From Micromonospora echinofusca (GTDB lineage: Bacteria > Actinomycetota > Actinomycetes > Mycobacteriales > Micromonosporaceae): a stretch of DNA of 64,000 nt. The stretch spans positions 2,434,501-2,498,500 of the forward strand of contig NZ_LT607733.1 of NCBI RefSeq assembly GCF_900091445.1, written 5' to 3'. The notes beneath the pieces are model-generated. The model was not told the origin of the DNA, did not search any database, and saw only the letters and a program-made list of their open reading frames with translations. Both the position numbers and the translations under genes were made by a program. Positions 41,652 to 54,080 of this stretch are shown here, one piece after another; position 1 is the stretch's first letter, and every line of letters begins with the position of its first letter.

Positions 41652-42638
41652 TCAGCCGCTGACCCGGCGGACCAGCCGGGACGGGAACATCGTCGCCGGC
41701 GGCACCGGCCGCCCGTCCAGTACGGCCGTCGCCGCCGCCGAGGCGATCTGCGTGACCGGGTGGGTGGCCGTGGTCAGCGCGGGGGTGGTCATCGCGGCGA
41801 GCGGGATGTCGTCGAAGCCGGTCACCGCGACGTCCCCGGGCACCTGGACGCCGTCGCCGCGCAGCCCGTCGATCACCCCGAGGGCGGTGGCGTCGCTGCT
41901 GCCGACGATCGCGTCCGTGTCCGGCCAGCGCGCCAGCACCTCCCGGGCCGCCGCCCGGCCCCGGTCGGCGCTGAAGTCTCCCGGGACCAGGCGCACCGGC
42001 AGTGCGGCGTCGCGCACCACCCGCCGGTACGCGCCGACGGAGCGGCCGGCGCACGACAGCCAGCGGGGGCCGGTCACCATGGCGATGCGGCGGCGCCCGC
42101 TGGCGTACAGGTGCCGGACCACGGCCTCGGTGCCGCCACCGTTGTCCACGTCGAAGGCGGGTACGAGGGCGGAGCCGATGCCGATCGAGGCCACCCGGCC
42201 GCGCAGTCCCACCGGGACGGCGTCCAGCACCGTCTCGGTGGTGTTGATCAGGATGATCCCGCCGACGCTGCGGTCCTCGGCCAGCCGGCGCACCTCGCCC
42301 GGGGCACGGGTGGGCAGCCAGTGCAGCGCCACCCCGAGCCCGTACGGCGCGCAGACCCGGGCGCACGCGCCGAGGACCCGGTGGACGTACGGGTCGTCGA
42401 GGACCGTGGGGGCGGTGCCGGTCACCGCCACCACCAGCCGGACGCCGGTGCCCCGGACCAGCGCGCGGGCGGCCGGGTTCGGCGCGTAGCCGAGCAGGTC
42501 GGCGGCGACGGTCACCCGCTCGCGGGCGGCGGCGGAGGCGTACCCGGTGCCGGCGATCACCCGCGAGGCGGTGGCCCGGGAGACCCCCGCCGCCCGGGCG
42601 ACGTCCTCCAGGGTCGGTGGTCGGTGCGTCGTCGTCAT
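41652..42638 (-). CDS. LacI-family transcriptional regulator
   Basis: This 328-residue protein has a LacI HTH at residues 8-55 (LEDVARAAGVSRATASRVIA, hinge-helix NPAARALVRG) and a periplasmic-binding-like sensor domain (LVVAVTGT..., VGGIILINTTE, DAIVGSSDATALGVIDGL, VTGFDDIPLA). The ligand is probably a sugar or similar metabolite. It is divergent from the MFS gene, with a LacI-type operator in between, so it likely controls that transporter and itself. Confidence 0.93.
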   Translation of the reverse strand: MTTTHRPPTLEDVARAAGVSRATASRVIAGTGYASAAARERVTVAADLLGYAPNPAARALVRGTGVRLVVAVTGTAPTVLDDPYVHRVLGACARVCAPYGLGVALHWLPTRAPGEVRRLAEDRSVGGIILINTTETVLDAVPVGLRGRVASIGIGSALVPAFDVDNGGGTEAVVRHLYASGRRRIAMVTGPRWLSCAGRSVGAYRRVVRDAALPVRLVPGDFSADRGRAAAREVLARWPDTDAIVGSSDATALGVIDGLRGDGVQVPGDVAVTGFDDIPLAAMTTPALTTATHPVTQIASAAATAVLDGRPVPPATMFPSRLVRRVSG

Positions 42639-42733
42639 CCCGGTCCTCCCCGTGGTCGGCCGTCGCGGCGTGGACGGTCGACCGCATCATGCCCCTGCGA
42701 CGTGTCCACGGTAAGGGGCGCGGCCGGGTTGTC

Positions 42734-42749
42734 CTGAAAGCGCTCTCAG
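42734..42749. promoter_or_regulatory. LacI-type operator upstream of the MFS gene
   Basis: CTGAAAGCGCTCTCAG is a near-perfect palindrome with central AGCGCT, the usual centre of LacI/GalR-family sites (one mismatched pair). It lies 45 bases before the MFS start and 96 bases before the LacI start. Confidence 0.75.
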
Positions 42750-42794
42750 GTGTGGGATCGGGCGGGAGAGCACCCGAGGCGAGAGGACGCCCCC

Positions 42795-44015
42795 GTGAGC
42801 CGTACCGTCGCCCCGCCCGCCGCGCCGCCGCCGGTCGTACCGCGGTCGGTGCTCGCCGCCCGTACCGGGGTGGCCGTGGTGTTCGCGCTCAACGGCCTGG
42901 CCGTGGCCACCTGGTTCTCCCGGGTGCCCGCCGCCCGGGACGCGCTCGGGCTCAGCGCCGGCCGGCTCGGGCTGCTGCTGCTCGCCATGTCCGTCGGCGC
43001 GCTCCTCGCGATGCCCACCGCCGGCCTGGTGGCCCAGCGGCTGGGCGCGGCCCGCACCGTCGCCCTCTCCACCCTGGTCGTCGCGACCGGGCTGACCGTG
43101 ACGGGAATCGGGGCCCTGGCCGGCTCCCCGGCCGGGGTCGCGGTGGGGCTGTGCGCCCTCGGCTACGGCTCCGGCATCTGCGACGTGGCGATGAACGTCG
43201 AGGGCGCGGCGGTCGAGCGGCGGCTGGGTCGTACGGTCATGCCCCGCTTCCACGCGGCGTGGAGCCTCGGTTCCGTGGCCGGCGCCGGCCTGGGCGCCGG
43301 GGCGGCCCGCCTCGGCGTGCCGGTCGCCGCGCACCTGGCCGCGCTGGCCGCGGTGGTGCTGCTCGGCACGCTGCTGGCCGTACGGTCGTTCCTGCCGGCG
43401 GCCGAGAGCGGCACCGCCTCCGCGTCGGCCGCCCCGGCCGAGCGCCGCCGCGAGCTGCTGGCCGCCTGGCGGGAACCGCGTACCCTGCTCATCGGCCTGC
43501 TGGTGCTGGTGGCGGCGTTCGCCGAGGGCAGCGCCAACGACTGGCTGGCGGTCGCCTTCATCGACGGCCACGACCTCGGCGAGGCGGCCGGGGCGGCGGT
43601 CTTCGGCGTCTTCGTCGTCGGCATGACCATGGGGCGCATGCTGGGCACCGTCGCGCTGGACCGTTGGGGCCGGGTGCCCGTGCTGTCCGGCACCATCGTG
43701 CTCGCCACGGTCGGCGCGGCCGTGGCGGTGCTCGCCGGCTCCGGGCCGGTGGCGATCGCCGGCGTCGCGCTCTGGGGGATCGGCGCGTCGCTGGGCTTCC
43801 CGGTCGGGATGAGCGCGGCGGCCGACGACGAGCGGCGGGCGCCGGCCCGCGTCAGCGTGGTCGCCGTGATCGGCTACACCGCCTTCCTGGCCGGCCCGCC
43901 GCTGCTGGGCCTGCTCGGCGACCGGGTCGGCACCCTGCGGGCACTGCTCGTCGTGCCGCTGTTGCTGCTGCCCACCCTCGCCCTGGTGCCGGCCACCCGC
44001 CCGCCGGCCCGCTGA
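42795..44015 (+). CDS. MFS transporter
   Basis: This 406-residue protein has about 12 membrane segments (VLAARTGVAVVFALNGLAVA, GLLLLAMSVGALLAM, VALSTLVVATGLTV, and others) and the loop 2-3 motif region GLVAQRLGAARTV. A central cytoplasmic loop is rich in Ala/Glu/Arg. It resembles the sugar/fucose-permease-like MFS group that is often next to LacI genes. The GTG has GAGAGGA upstream. The substrate is unknown. Confidence 0.88.
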   Translation: MSRTVAPPAAPPPVVPRSVLAARTGVAVVFALNGLAVATWFSRVPAARDALGLSAGRLGLLLLAMSVGALLAMPTAGLVAQRLGAARTVALSTLVVATGLTVTGIGALAGSPAGVAVGLCALGYGSGICDVAMNVEGAAVERRLGRTVMPRFHAAWSLGSVAGAGLGAGAARLGVPVAAHLAALAAVVLLGTLLAVRSFLPAAESGTASASAAPAERRRELLAAWREPRTLLIGLLVLVAAFAEGSANDWLAVAFIDGHDLGEAAGAAVFGVFVVGMTMGRMLGTVALDRWGRVPVLSGTIVLATVGAAVAVLAGSGPVAIAGVALWGIGASLGFPVGMSAAADDERRAPARVSVVAVIGYTAFLAGPPLLGLLGDRVGTLRALLVVPLLLLPTLALVPATRPPAR

Positions 44016-44105
44016 GGTCACCTGGCGGGGCACTCACACCCCGCTCGCAGCCGCCTCGCAGGTAAGGGTGCTGCACTGGGAGGACCCGGAGGAGAGGAGC
44101 GGGAC

Positions 44106-44441
44106 ATGGGCTGGTTCAACCGGCGGTCGCGGGCCGCCGACCCGACCCCGACGAAGCTCGACCGGGAGGCGACCCGGGAGGACCTGGCCGCGCTGGAGGC
44201 GTTCGTGACCAGCCGCCGGGGCGTGGAGTTCTACCTGGAACCGGAGACCACCGCGACCGACACCACCGTCGTCGCCATCGCCCACGACGGCGAGTGGATC
44301 CGCCGTCGCACCGGCTCGCCGCGCGCCGCCGGCTCCATCGCCCGCAAGCACGCGGTGCCGCTGTACGAGGCCGCCCGCACCGGCTACCCGGAGCGGATGC
44401 GGGTGTGGAACCGGGCCCACCCGGAGCGCCACGCCCGCTGA
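44106..44441 (+). CDS. Small conserved hypothetical protein
   Basis: This 111-residue protein has a charged N-terminus (RRSRAADPTPTKLDREATRE), then GVEFYLEPETTATDTTVVAI, HDGEWIRRRTGSPRAAGSIA and KHAVPLYEAARTGYPERM. It looks like a compact alpha/beta domain; no catalytic motif is seen. GGAGGAGAGGAG upstream makes a strong ribosome-binding region. It is independent of the riboswitch that follows. Confidence 0.7.
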   Translation: MGWFNRRSRAADPTPTKLDREATREDLAALEAFVTSRRGVEFYLEPETTATDTTVVAIAHDGEWIRRRTGSPRAAGSIARKHAVPLYEAARTGYPERMRVWNRAHPERHAR

Positions 44442-44487
44442 CGGGTCCGCCGCCGGCCGGTCGGGGCGGCGTTGACCGGCGGCGCCG

Positions 44488-44660
44488 GGGTGTGGCAGCA
44501 TTCGCGGCCTGACGGCAGTGAAGGAAGCCGGTGCGATTCCGGCGCGGTCCCGCCACTGTCACCGGGGAGCGATCCCCCCTCGTGAGTCACGGCCGTGCGT
44601 GCGCGGTTGGAAGGCCGGGGGTGAGCGTCGATCCGGGAGCCAGGATACTTCGGCCGTCGG
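44488..44660 (+). ncRNA. Cobalamin (B12) riboswitch
   Basis: The conserved core is plain: GGAAGCCGGTGCGATTCCGG (44523-44542), then CGCGGTCCCGCCACTGTCAC with the B12 box GCCACTG, and the 3' element GGGAGCCAGGATAC (44635-44648). It precedes the B12 operon directly, so adenosylcobalamin should lower expression, probably by masking the GAGGAGG site at 44683-44690. The exact ends are estimates. Confidence 0.93.
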
Positions 44661-44696
44661 AGTGACCCCAGGGCGTGGACACCCGAGGAGGACCCG

Positions 44697-44909
44697 ATGA
44701 CGCACCGCGTCTCCACCATCGACGATCATCGTCGCACTGTGCCCGGCCGTGGCAGCGGCCCCGTGGGCGGCGGTATTTCCGCGCCGCCGGCCAGCCGCCG
44801 GGCCGCCGCGCGCCCGCCGGCCCGCACCGCGCCCACCGTCGGTCGCGCCCACACCGTGCCAGGTCCGGTCGCCGCCGCGCCCGGGTGTGCCCTCGCCACC
44901 TGCCGCTGA
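44697..44909 (+). CDS. Small riboswitch-controlled ORF, 70 residues, unknown
   Basis: The ATG follows GAGGAGGA at ideal spacing, immediately downstream of the cobalamin riboswitch and ahead of cobN. The product is Arg/Pro/Ala-rich and ends CALATCR, with two cysteines. No family is recognised. Good codon bias argues for translation. It may be a leader peptide that couples the riboswitch to cobN, or a small metal-related protein. The 139 bases between it and cobN hold no other gene. Confidence 0.5.
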   Translation: MTHRVSTIDDHRRTVPGRGSGPVGGGISAPPASRRAAARPPARTAPTVGRAHTVPGPVAAAPGCALATCR

Positions 44910-45048
44910 CGCCCGCGTCGCGTCGCCCGACCCCGCCGGCCCGCCGGTGAGCTGGCCGCCGGCGCGCCGTACCCGCTGAATCGCGCCCACCCCTCGCCCC
45001 GCCCGGTCGTCCCCGCGCCGACCAGGGTGTCACTCTCCGGAGTCATGC

Positions 45049-48713
<3,665 letters not shown>

Positions 48714-48717
<4 letters not shown>

Positions 48718-51107
48718 CCACCTACCCGTTCAGCGCGGTGCTGGGCATGGACGACATGCGGCTGGCCCTGCTGCTCAACGCCGTCTCCCCGGCGATCGGC
48801 GGGGTGCTCGTACGCGGCGAGAAGGGCACCGCCAAGTCCACGGCCGTACGGGCCCTGGCGGCGCTGCTGCCGCCGGTCGACCGGGTGGCCGGCTGCCGCT
48901 TCGCCTGCGACCCGGCCGTGCCCGACCCGTCCTGCCCGGACGGCCCGCACCCCGGTGCCCCGGCCGTCGAGCGGCGTCCCGCCCGGCTGGTGGAGCTGCC
49001 GGTCGGCGCGGCCGAGGACCGGGTGGTCGGCTCGCTCGACCTGGAGAAGGCCCTCGGCGAGGGCGTACGCGCCTTCGAGCCGGGCCTGCTCGCCGCCGCT
49101 CACCGCGGGGTGCTCTACGTCGACGAGGTCAACCTGCTCCACGACCACCTGGTCGACCTGCTTCTCGACGCCGCCGCCATGGGCCGCTGCCACGTGGAGC
49201 GCGAGGGCGTCTCGGTCAGCCACGCGTCGCGGTTCCTGCTGGTCGGCACGATGAACCCGGAGGAGGGGGAGCTGCGCCCCCAACTGCTGGACCGGTTCGG
49301 GCTGACCGTGGAGGTCGGGGCCAGCCGCGACCCGGCCGTACGCGTCGAGGTGGTCCGCCGGCGGCTGGCCGCCGACGCCGACCCGGCCGGGTTCGCCGCC
49401 CGCTGGGCCGAGGCGGACGCGCAGGTGGCCCGCCGGGTGGCGGTCGCCCGGCAGCGGCTGGCGAACGTGCTGCTGCCCGACGCCGCGCTGCGCCAGATCG
49501 CCGAGGTGTGTGCCGCGTTCGACGTGGACGGCATGCGCGCCGACATCGTCACCGCCCGTACCGCGTTGGCGCACGCCGCCTGGCACGGCCGGGACGCGGT
49601 CACCGTGGAGGACGTGCGGGTCGCCGCCCGGCTGGCGCTGCCGCACCGGCGCCGCCGGGACCCGTTCGACACGCCCGGCCTGGACGAGAAGCGACTCGAC
49701 GAGGCACTGGACCGGGTCCGCGACGACGACCCCGACGACGACCCGGGCGGTTCCGGCGGCCCCGACGGCGGTCCGGGCTCCGGCCCGGCGGGCGGCGGAT
49801 CCGGTGGCCCGAACGGCGGCCCGGACGCGGGCGGCGGCGCCCCGGACGACGGCGACGCGGGTGGTTCCGCGCCGGCCGGCGGGCACGGCGAGGCCGCCCA
49901 CGGGCCGGGCCCCGGCCGCGACGGCGACCCGGGCCGGGACGGCGGCGACGGCACGTGGCCGGACCGGCCGGGCGAGGGCGACCGGCCGGACGGGCCCGGC
50001 GGCGAGGGCGATTGGCCGGACGGGCCCGGCGGCGGCGACGCCGGGCCCGGGCGAGGCACCCCGGCCGGCCCATCCGGCGCCGGCGGGGGCGACACGGACG
50101 AGGAGGCCCCCGCCCGGGCCCGGCCGGGTGACGCCGGACAGGCCGTGGCCGTACCCCGGCAGGGGCTGAAGGCGCGGCTGCTCACCGCGCCCGGGGTCGG
50201 CGACGGGGTGCCCGGCCGCCGCTCCCGGGCCCGCACCGGGCGGGGCCGCACCACCGGCGCGCGGGTGCCGACCGGCCGGTCCGGCGCGCTGCACCTGCCG
50301 GCGACGGTCCGGGCCGCCGCCCCGCACCAGGCCGCCAGGGGCCGGGTCTGCGGGCCGCTGCGGCTGCGCCCCGACGACGTCCGCGAGGCGGTGCGCGAGG
50401 GACGCGAGGGCAACCTGGTGCTCTTCGTGGTCGACGCCAGCGGCTCGATGGGCGCCCGCACGCGGATGGCCGCCGTCAAGGGCGCCGTGCTGGCCCTGCT
50501 CACCGACGCCTACCAGCGCCGGGACAAGGTCGCCGTGGTCGCCTTCCGGGGCGCCGCCGCGCAGACCCTGCTGCCGGCCACCTCATCGGTGCTCGCCGCC
50601 TCCGCACGGCTGGCCGAGTTGCCCACCGGCGGGCGCACCCCGCTGGCCGAAGGCCTGCTGGCCGCCGCCGAGCTGTTGCGGGTCGAGCGGCTGCGCGACC
50701 CGCGCCGCCGTCCCCTGGTGCTGGTCGTCACCGACGGCCGGGCCACCGCCGGCGACCGCCCGCTCGACCGGGCGGCCCGCGCGGCGGCGGTGCTCGCCGC
50801 CACCGGCGCCCCCTGCGTCGTCGTGGACTGCGAGAGCGGCCCCGTGCGCCTCGGCCTGGCCCGTCGCCTCGCCGCCCAACTGGACGCCGCCCACCACCGC
50901 CTCGACGAGGTGACCACCGCCCCCCTCGCCACCCTCGCCGCCGGCCGCCCCACCCCCGCGCCGGCGTCCCGCCGAGCCCCGCACGCTCGGTCCGCCGCAG
51001 ATCTTGGCGACGAACGGCCCCCAGAGGGGCCCTTTCCCACCAAGATCGCCGCCGCCGCTACCGCTACCGCCGTCGGCGGCGGCGGGGAGAACAGGAGCGT
51101 TGCCTGA
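48714..51107 (+). CDS. ChlI-ChlD fusion, ATPase/vWA subunit of the cobaltochelatase
   Basis: This 797-residue protein joins a ChlI/BchI-type AAA+ domain to a ChlD-type vWA domain. Walker A is GEKGTAKS at 35-42, and [10 protein letters not shown] is Walker B. A long Gly/Pro/Asp-rich linker spans about 335-480. The vWA MIDAS is Asp574-x-Ser576-x-Ser578 (VVDASGSMG). It stands in for CobS and CobT beside CobN, as is usual in actinobacteria. The last about 30 residues are encoded across a palindromic element, so the natural end may have been altered. It overlaps cobN and cobO. Confidence 0.9.
51000..51047. repeat. Palindromic element GATCTTGG...CCAAGATC within the 3' end of the ChlI-ChlD gene
   Basis: GATCTTGG (51000-51007) and CCAAGATC (51040-51047) are perfect ends. 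GGCCCC (51016-51021) and GGGGCC (51026-51031) form an inner stem. The composition differs from the surrounding coding sequence, and the element is translated as part of the C-terminal tail. It looks like an inserted short interspersed palindrome, different from the one at 41552. Confidence 0.6.
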
Positions 51108-51718
51108 TGCCGCAGGGGAAGCCGTCCCACGTGCCCGCCGACGGGCTGACCACCCGGCAGCGGCGCCACCGGCCGCTGCTGATGGTGCACACCGGACAGA
51201 TGAAGGGGAAGTCGACCGCCGCGTTCGGGCTGGCGCTGCGGGCCTGGACGGCCGGGCTGCCGATCGGGGTGTTCCAGTTCGTCAAGAGCGCCAAGTGGCG
51301 GGTGGGGGAGGAGAACGCCTTCCGCGCCCTCGGCGAGGTGCACGAGCGCACCGGACAGGGCGCCCCGGTCGCCTGGCACAAGATGGGCGAGGGCTGGTCC
51401 TGGATCCAGCGCGGCGGCGAGGCCGACCACGCCGCCGACGCGCTGGAGGGCTGGCGGCAGATCCAGCGCGACCTGGCCGCCGAGCGCTACGGCCTGTACG
51501 TGCTCGACGAGTTCACCTACCCGATGAAGTGGGGCTGGGTGGACGTGGACGAGGTGGTCGACACCCTGGCGAACCGCCCCGGCTTCCAGCACGTCGTCAT
51601 CACGGGCCGGGACGCCGACGCGCGCCTGGTCGACGCCGCCGACCTGGTCGCGGAGCTGACCAAGGTCAAGCACCCGATGGACGCCGGCCAGAAGGGTCAG
51701 AAGGGAATCGAATGGTGA
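51107..51718 (+). CDS. cobO: Cob(I)yrinic acid a,c-diamide adenosyltransferase CobO
   Basis: CobO transfers the adenosyl group of ATP to reduced cobalt. In this 203-residue protein, the P-loop is in LLMVHTGQMKGKSTAAFG, followed by FQFVKSAKWRVGEENAF, WSWIQRGGEAD, LYVLDEFTYPMKWGWVD and VVITGRDADARLVDAADLV, all typical. The ATG overlaps the previous stop (TGATG). Confidence 0.95.
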   Translation: MPQGKPSHVPADGLTTRQRRHRPLLMVHTGQMKGKSTAAFGLALRAWTAGLPIGVFQFVKSAKWRVGEENAFRALGEVHERTGQGAPVAWHKMGEGWSWIQRGGEADHAADALEGWRQIQRDLAAERYGLYVLDEFTYPMKWGWVDVDEVVDTLANRPGFQHVVITGRDADARLVDAADLVAELTKVKHPMDAGQKGQKGIEW

Positions 51719-53229
51719 CCGCCCCCGGCCGGCGTGCCGACCAGCGGCGCCCCGCGGGGCCCGCCGCGCCCGCCGGGCACCCGCCCACCGGTCCGGCCGC
51801 CGCCGCGCCGCCCCTCGACCCGGCCGCCGCCGCGCCGCCCCTCGACCCGGCTGCCGCCGCGCCTCCCGTCGACCCGGCCGCGCCGTGGGCGCTGCCGCGC
51901 GTGGTGGTCGCCGCACCCGCCAGCGGGCACGGCAAGACCACCGTCGCCACCGGGCTGCTCGCCGCACTGCGCCGCCGCGGCCTGGTGGTCAGCCCGCACA
52001 AGGTCGGTCCCGACTACATCGACCCCGGCTACCACGCGCTCGCCGCCGGCCGCCCCGGGCGCAACCTCGACCCGTGGCTGGTCGGCGAGGAGCGGGTCGC
52101 GCCGCTGCTGCGCCACGGCGCCGCCACCCCGACGCCCGCCGACGTCGCCGTGATCGAGGGCGTGATGGGGCTGCACGACGGCGCGGTCGGCCGTCGGGGG
52201 TACGCCTCCACCGCGCACGTCGCCCGCCTGGTCGACGCCCCGGTCCTGCTGGTGCTCGACACCACCGCGCAGGGCCGCTCCGCCGCCGCGCTCGCCCTGG
52301 GCATGGCCGCGTTCGACCCCGACGTGCGCATCGGCGGCGCGATCCTCAACCGGGTCGGCTCGCCCCGGCACGAGTCGCTGCTGCGCGACGCGCTCGCCGA
52401 GGTCGGCGTACCGGTGCTCGGGGCGGTCGCCCGCGCCGCCGAGGTCGCCGCCCCGGCGCGCCACCTCGGGCTGGTGCCGGTCGCCGAACGGGCACCGGAG
52501 TCCGTGGCGATCGTGGCCGCCCTCGCCGACCTCGTGGCGGCCACCGTGGACCTGGACGCCGTGCTCGACCTGGCGCGTACCGCCGGCCCCCTGCACGCGC
52601 CCGCCTGGGACCCGGTCGGCGCCGTCGGCGGCCCCGCCGGCACCGGACGCCCCGTGGTCGCGGTCGCTGGCGGGCCGGCCTTCACCTTCTCGTACGCCGA
52701 GACCGCCGAGCTGCTCGCCGCGGCCGGCGCCACGGTGGTCTCCTTCGACCCGCTGCGCGACCCCGGCCTACCCGCCGGCACCCGCGCGGTGGTCGTCGGC
52801 GGCGGCTTCCCCGAGGCGTACGCGCCGCAGCTCGCCGACAACGCCACGCTCCGCGCCGAGCTGGCCGACTTCGACGGCCCGGTCGTCGCCGAGTGCGCCG
52901 GCCTGCTCTACCTCGGCCGGCAGCTCGACGGGGTGCCCATGTGCGGTCGGCTCGACCTGACCGCCCGGATGACCGACCGGCTCACCCTCGGCTACCGCGA
53001 CGCCGTCGCCGTCACCGGCTCCCCGCTGCACCGCCCCGGCGACCCCGTACGCGGCCACGAGTTCCACCGCACCGTCACCGACCCCGGGCACGGCGACCGG
53101 CCGGCCTGGCGCTGGGACGGCGCCGAGCACGGCTTCGTGACCGACCGGGTGCACGCCTCCTACCTGCACACCCACTGGGCCGGCCACCCGCACGCCGCCC
53201 GCCGCCTGGTCGAGGCGGCCAGCCGGTGA
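51712..53229 (+). CDS. cobB: Cobyrinate a,c-diamide synthase (CobB/CbiA)
   Basis: CobB amidates the a and c side chains using glutamine and ATP. The 505-residue protein has a Pro/Ala-rich N-terminal extension made by a 27-base repeat. A P-loop domain follows (APASGHGKTTVATGLL, VSPHKVGPDYIDPGYH, VIEGVMGLHDG), then a C-terminal class-I glutaminase with the nucleophile in VVAECAGLLYLGRQL and the His in VHASYLHTHWAGHP. The start is the ATG at 51712, or the GTG next to it, both inside the cobO stop region. Confidence 0.93.
   Translation: MVTAPGRRADQRRPAGPAAPAGHPPTGPAAAAPPLDPAAAAPPLDPAAAAPPVDPAAPWALPRVVVAAPASGHGKTTVATGLLAALRRRGLVVSPHKVGPDYIDPGYHALAAGRPGRNLDPWLVGEERVAPLLRHGAATPTPADVAVIEGVMGLHDGAVGRRGYASTAHVARLVDAPVLLVLDTTAQGRSAAALALGMAAFDPDVRIGGAILNRVGSPRHESLLRDALAEVGVPVLGAVARAAEVAAPARHLGLVPVAERAPESVAIVAALADLVAATVDLDAVLDLARTAGPLHAPAWDPVGAVGGPAGTGRPVVAVAGGPAFTFSYAETAELLAAAGATVVSFDPLRDPGLPAGTRAVVVGGGFPEAYAPQLADNATLRAELADFDGPVVAECAGLLYLGRQLDGVPMCGRLDLTARMTDRLTLGYRDAVAVTGSPLHRPGDPVRGHEFHRTVTDPGHGDRPAWRWDGAEHGFVTDRVHASYLHTHWAGHPHAARRLVEAASR
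51793..51873 (+). repeat. In-frame 27-bp tandem repeat in cobB, three copies
   Basis: Copies begin at 51793, 51820 and 51847; the first two are identical, and the third has a few changes. Each codes for a nine-residue Pro/Ala/Asp unit (PAAAAPPLD). It lengthens a disordered N-terminal extension before the CobB P-loop domain. Confidence 0.8.
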
Positions 53230-54080
53230 CCGCGCACGACAACCGCGCGCCGGTGGCCGTGCCCGAGGACGGCGTGCCGGGGAGGACGCCCGACGGCGGC
53301 GTACCGGTGGCGGGGCAGGGCGGCGGCGACGGTGGCGTGACGCTGACCGGGGTCGGCGTCGGTCCCGGCGACCCCGAACTGCTCACCCTGCGGGCGGCCC
53401 GGTTGCTGGCCGAGGCCGACGTGGTGTTCGTACCGGTGATGGACCGGCTCGCCGCGGACGGCGACGCGCCCCCGGGCCGGGCCGAGGCCACCGTGGCCGC
53501 GCACGTCGCGCCGGGGCGGCTGCGCCGGCTGCCGTTCGCCCTCGACGACCGGGGCGGGGTGACCGCCCGCCGGGAACGCGCCTGGGACGACGCCGCCCGG
53601 GCGGTGGCCGACGCGGTCGACGGGGGCGCCCGCGCGATCGTCTTCGCCACCATCGGCGACCCGAACGTCTACTCCACCTTCGGCTACCTCGCGCAGGGCG
53701 TGCGCGCCCTGCGCCCCGGGGTCGGGGTGCGCACGGTCCCCGGCATCACCGCCATGCAGGACCTCGCGGCGCGCAGCGGCGTGCCGCTGTGCGAGGGCCG
53801 GGAGCCGCTGACCCTGCTGCCGGCCACCGCCGGGCTTGCGCTCTTTGCCGACGCGCTCGCCGGCCCGGGCACCGTCGTGGCCTACAAGGGCTGGCGGCGG
53901 CACGCCGAGCTGGTCGCCGAGCTGCGCCGGCAGGGCCGCCTCGGCGACGCCGTGCTGGGCCGGGGCCTCGGGCTGCCCGGCGAGCGGATCGGCCCGGTCA
54001 CCGACCCGGCCGACGACCTGCCGTACCTGTCGACGCTGCTCGTCCCGGCCCGCCGGGACCGTAGGGGAGGAAAGCTGTGA
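53226..54080 (+). CDS. cobI: Precorrin-2 C20-methyltransferase CobI
   Basis: CobI methylates C-20 of precorrin-2 with SAM. This 284-residue protein has an N-terminal disordered extension of about 37 residues, then the tetrapyrrole-methylase start LTGVGVGPGDPELLTLRAAR. Next come VFATIGDPNVYSTFGYLAQG and VRTVPGITAMQDLAARSGVPL, typical of CobI/CbiL. The GTG start overlaps cobB's stop. Confidence 0.92.
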   Translation: MTAHDNRAPVAVPEDGVPGRTPDGGVPVAGQGGGDGGVTLTGVGVGPGDPELLTLRAARLLAEADVVFVPVMDRLAADGDAPPGRAEATVAAHVAPGRLRRLPFALDDRGGVTARRERAWDDAARAVADAVDGGARAIVFATIGDPNVYSTFGYLAQGVRALRPGVGVRTVPGITAMQDLAARSGVPLCEGREPLTLLPATAGLALFADALAGPGTVVAYKGWRRHAELVAELRRQGRLGDAVLGRGLGLPGERIGPVTDPADDLPYLSTLLVPARRDRRGGKL

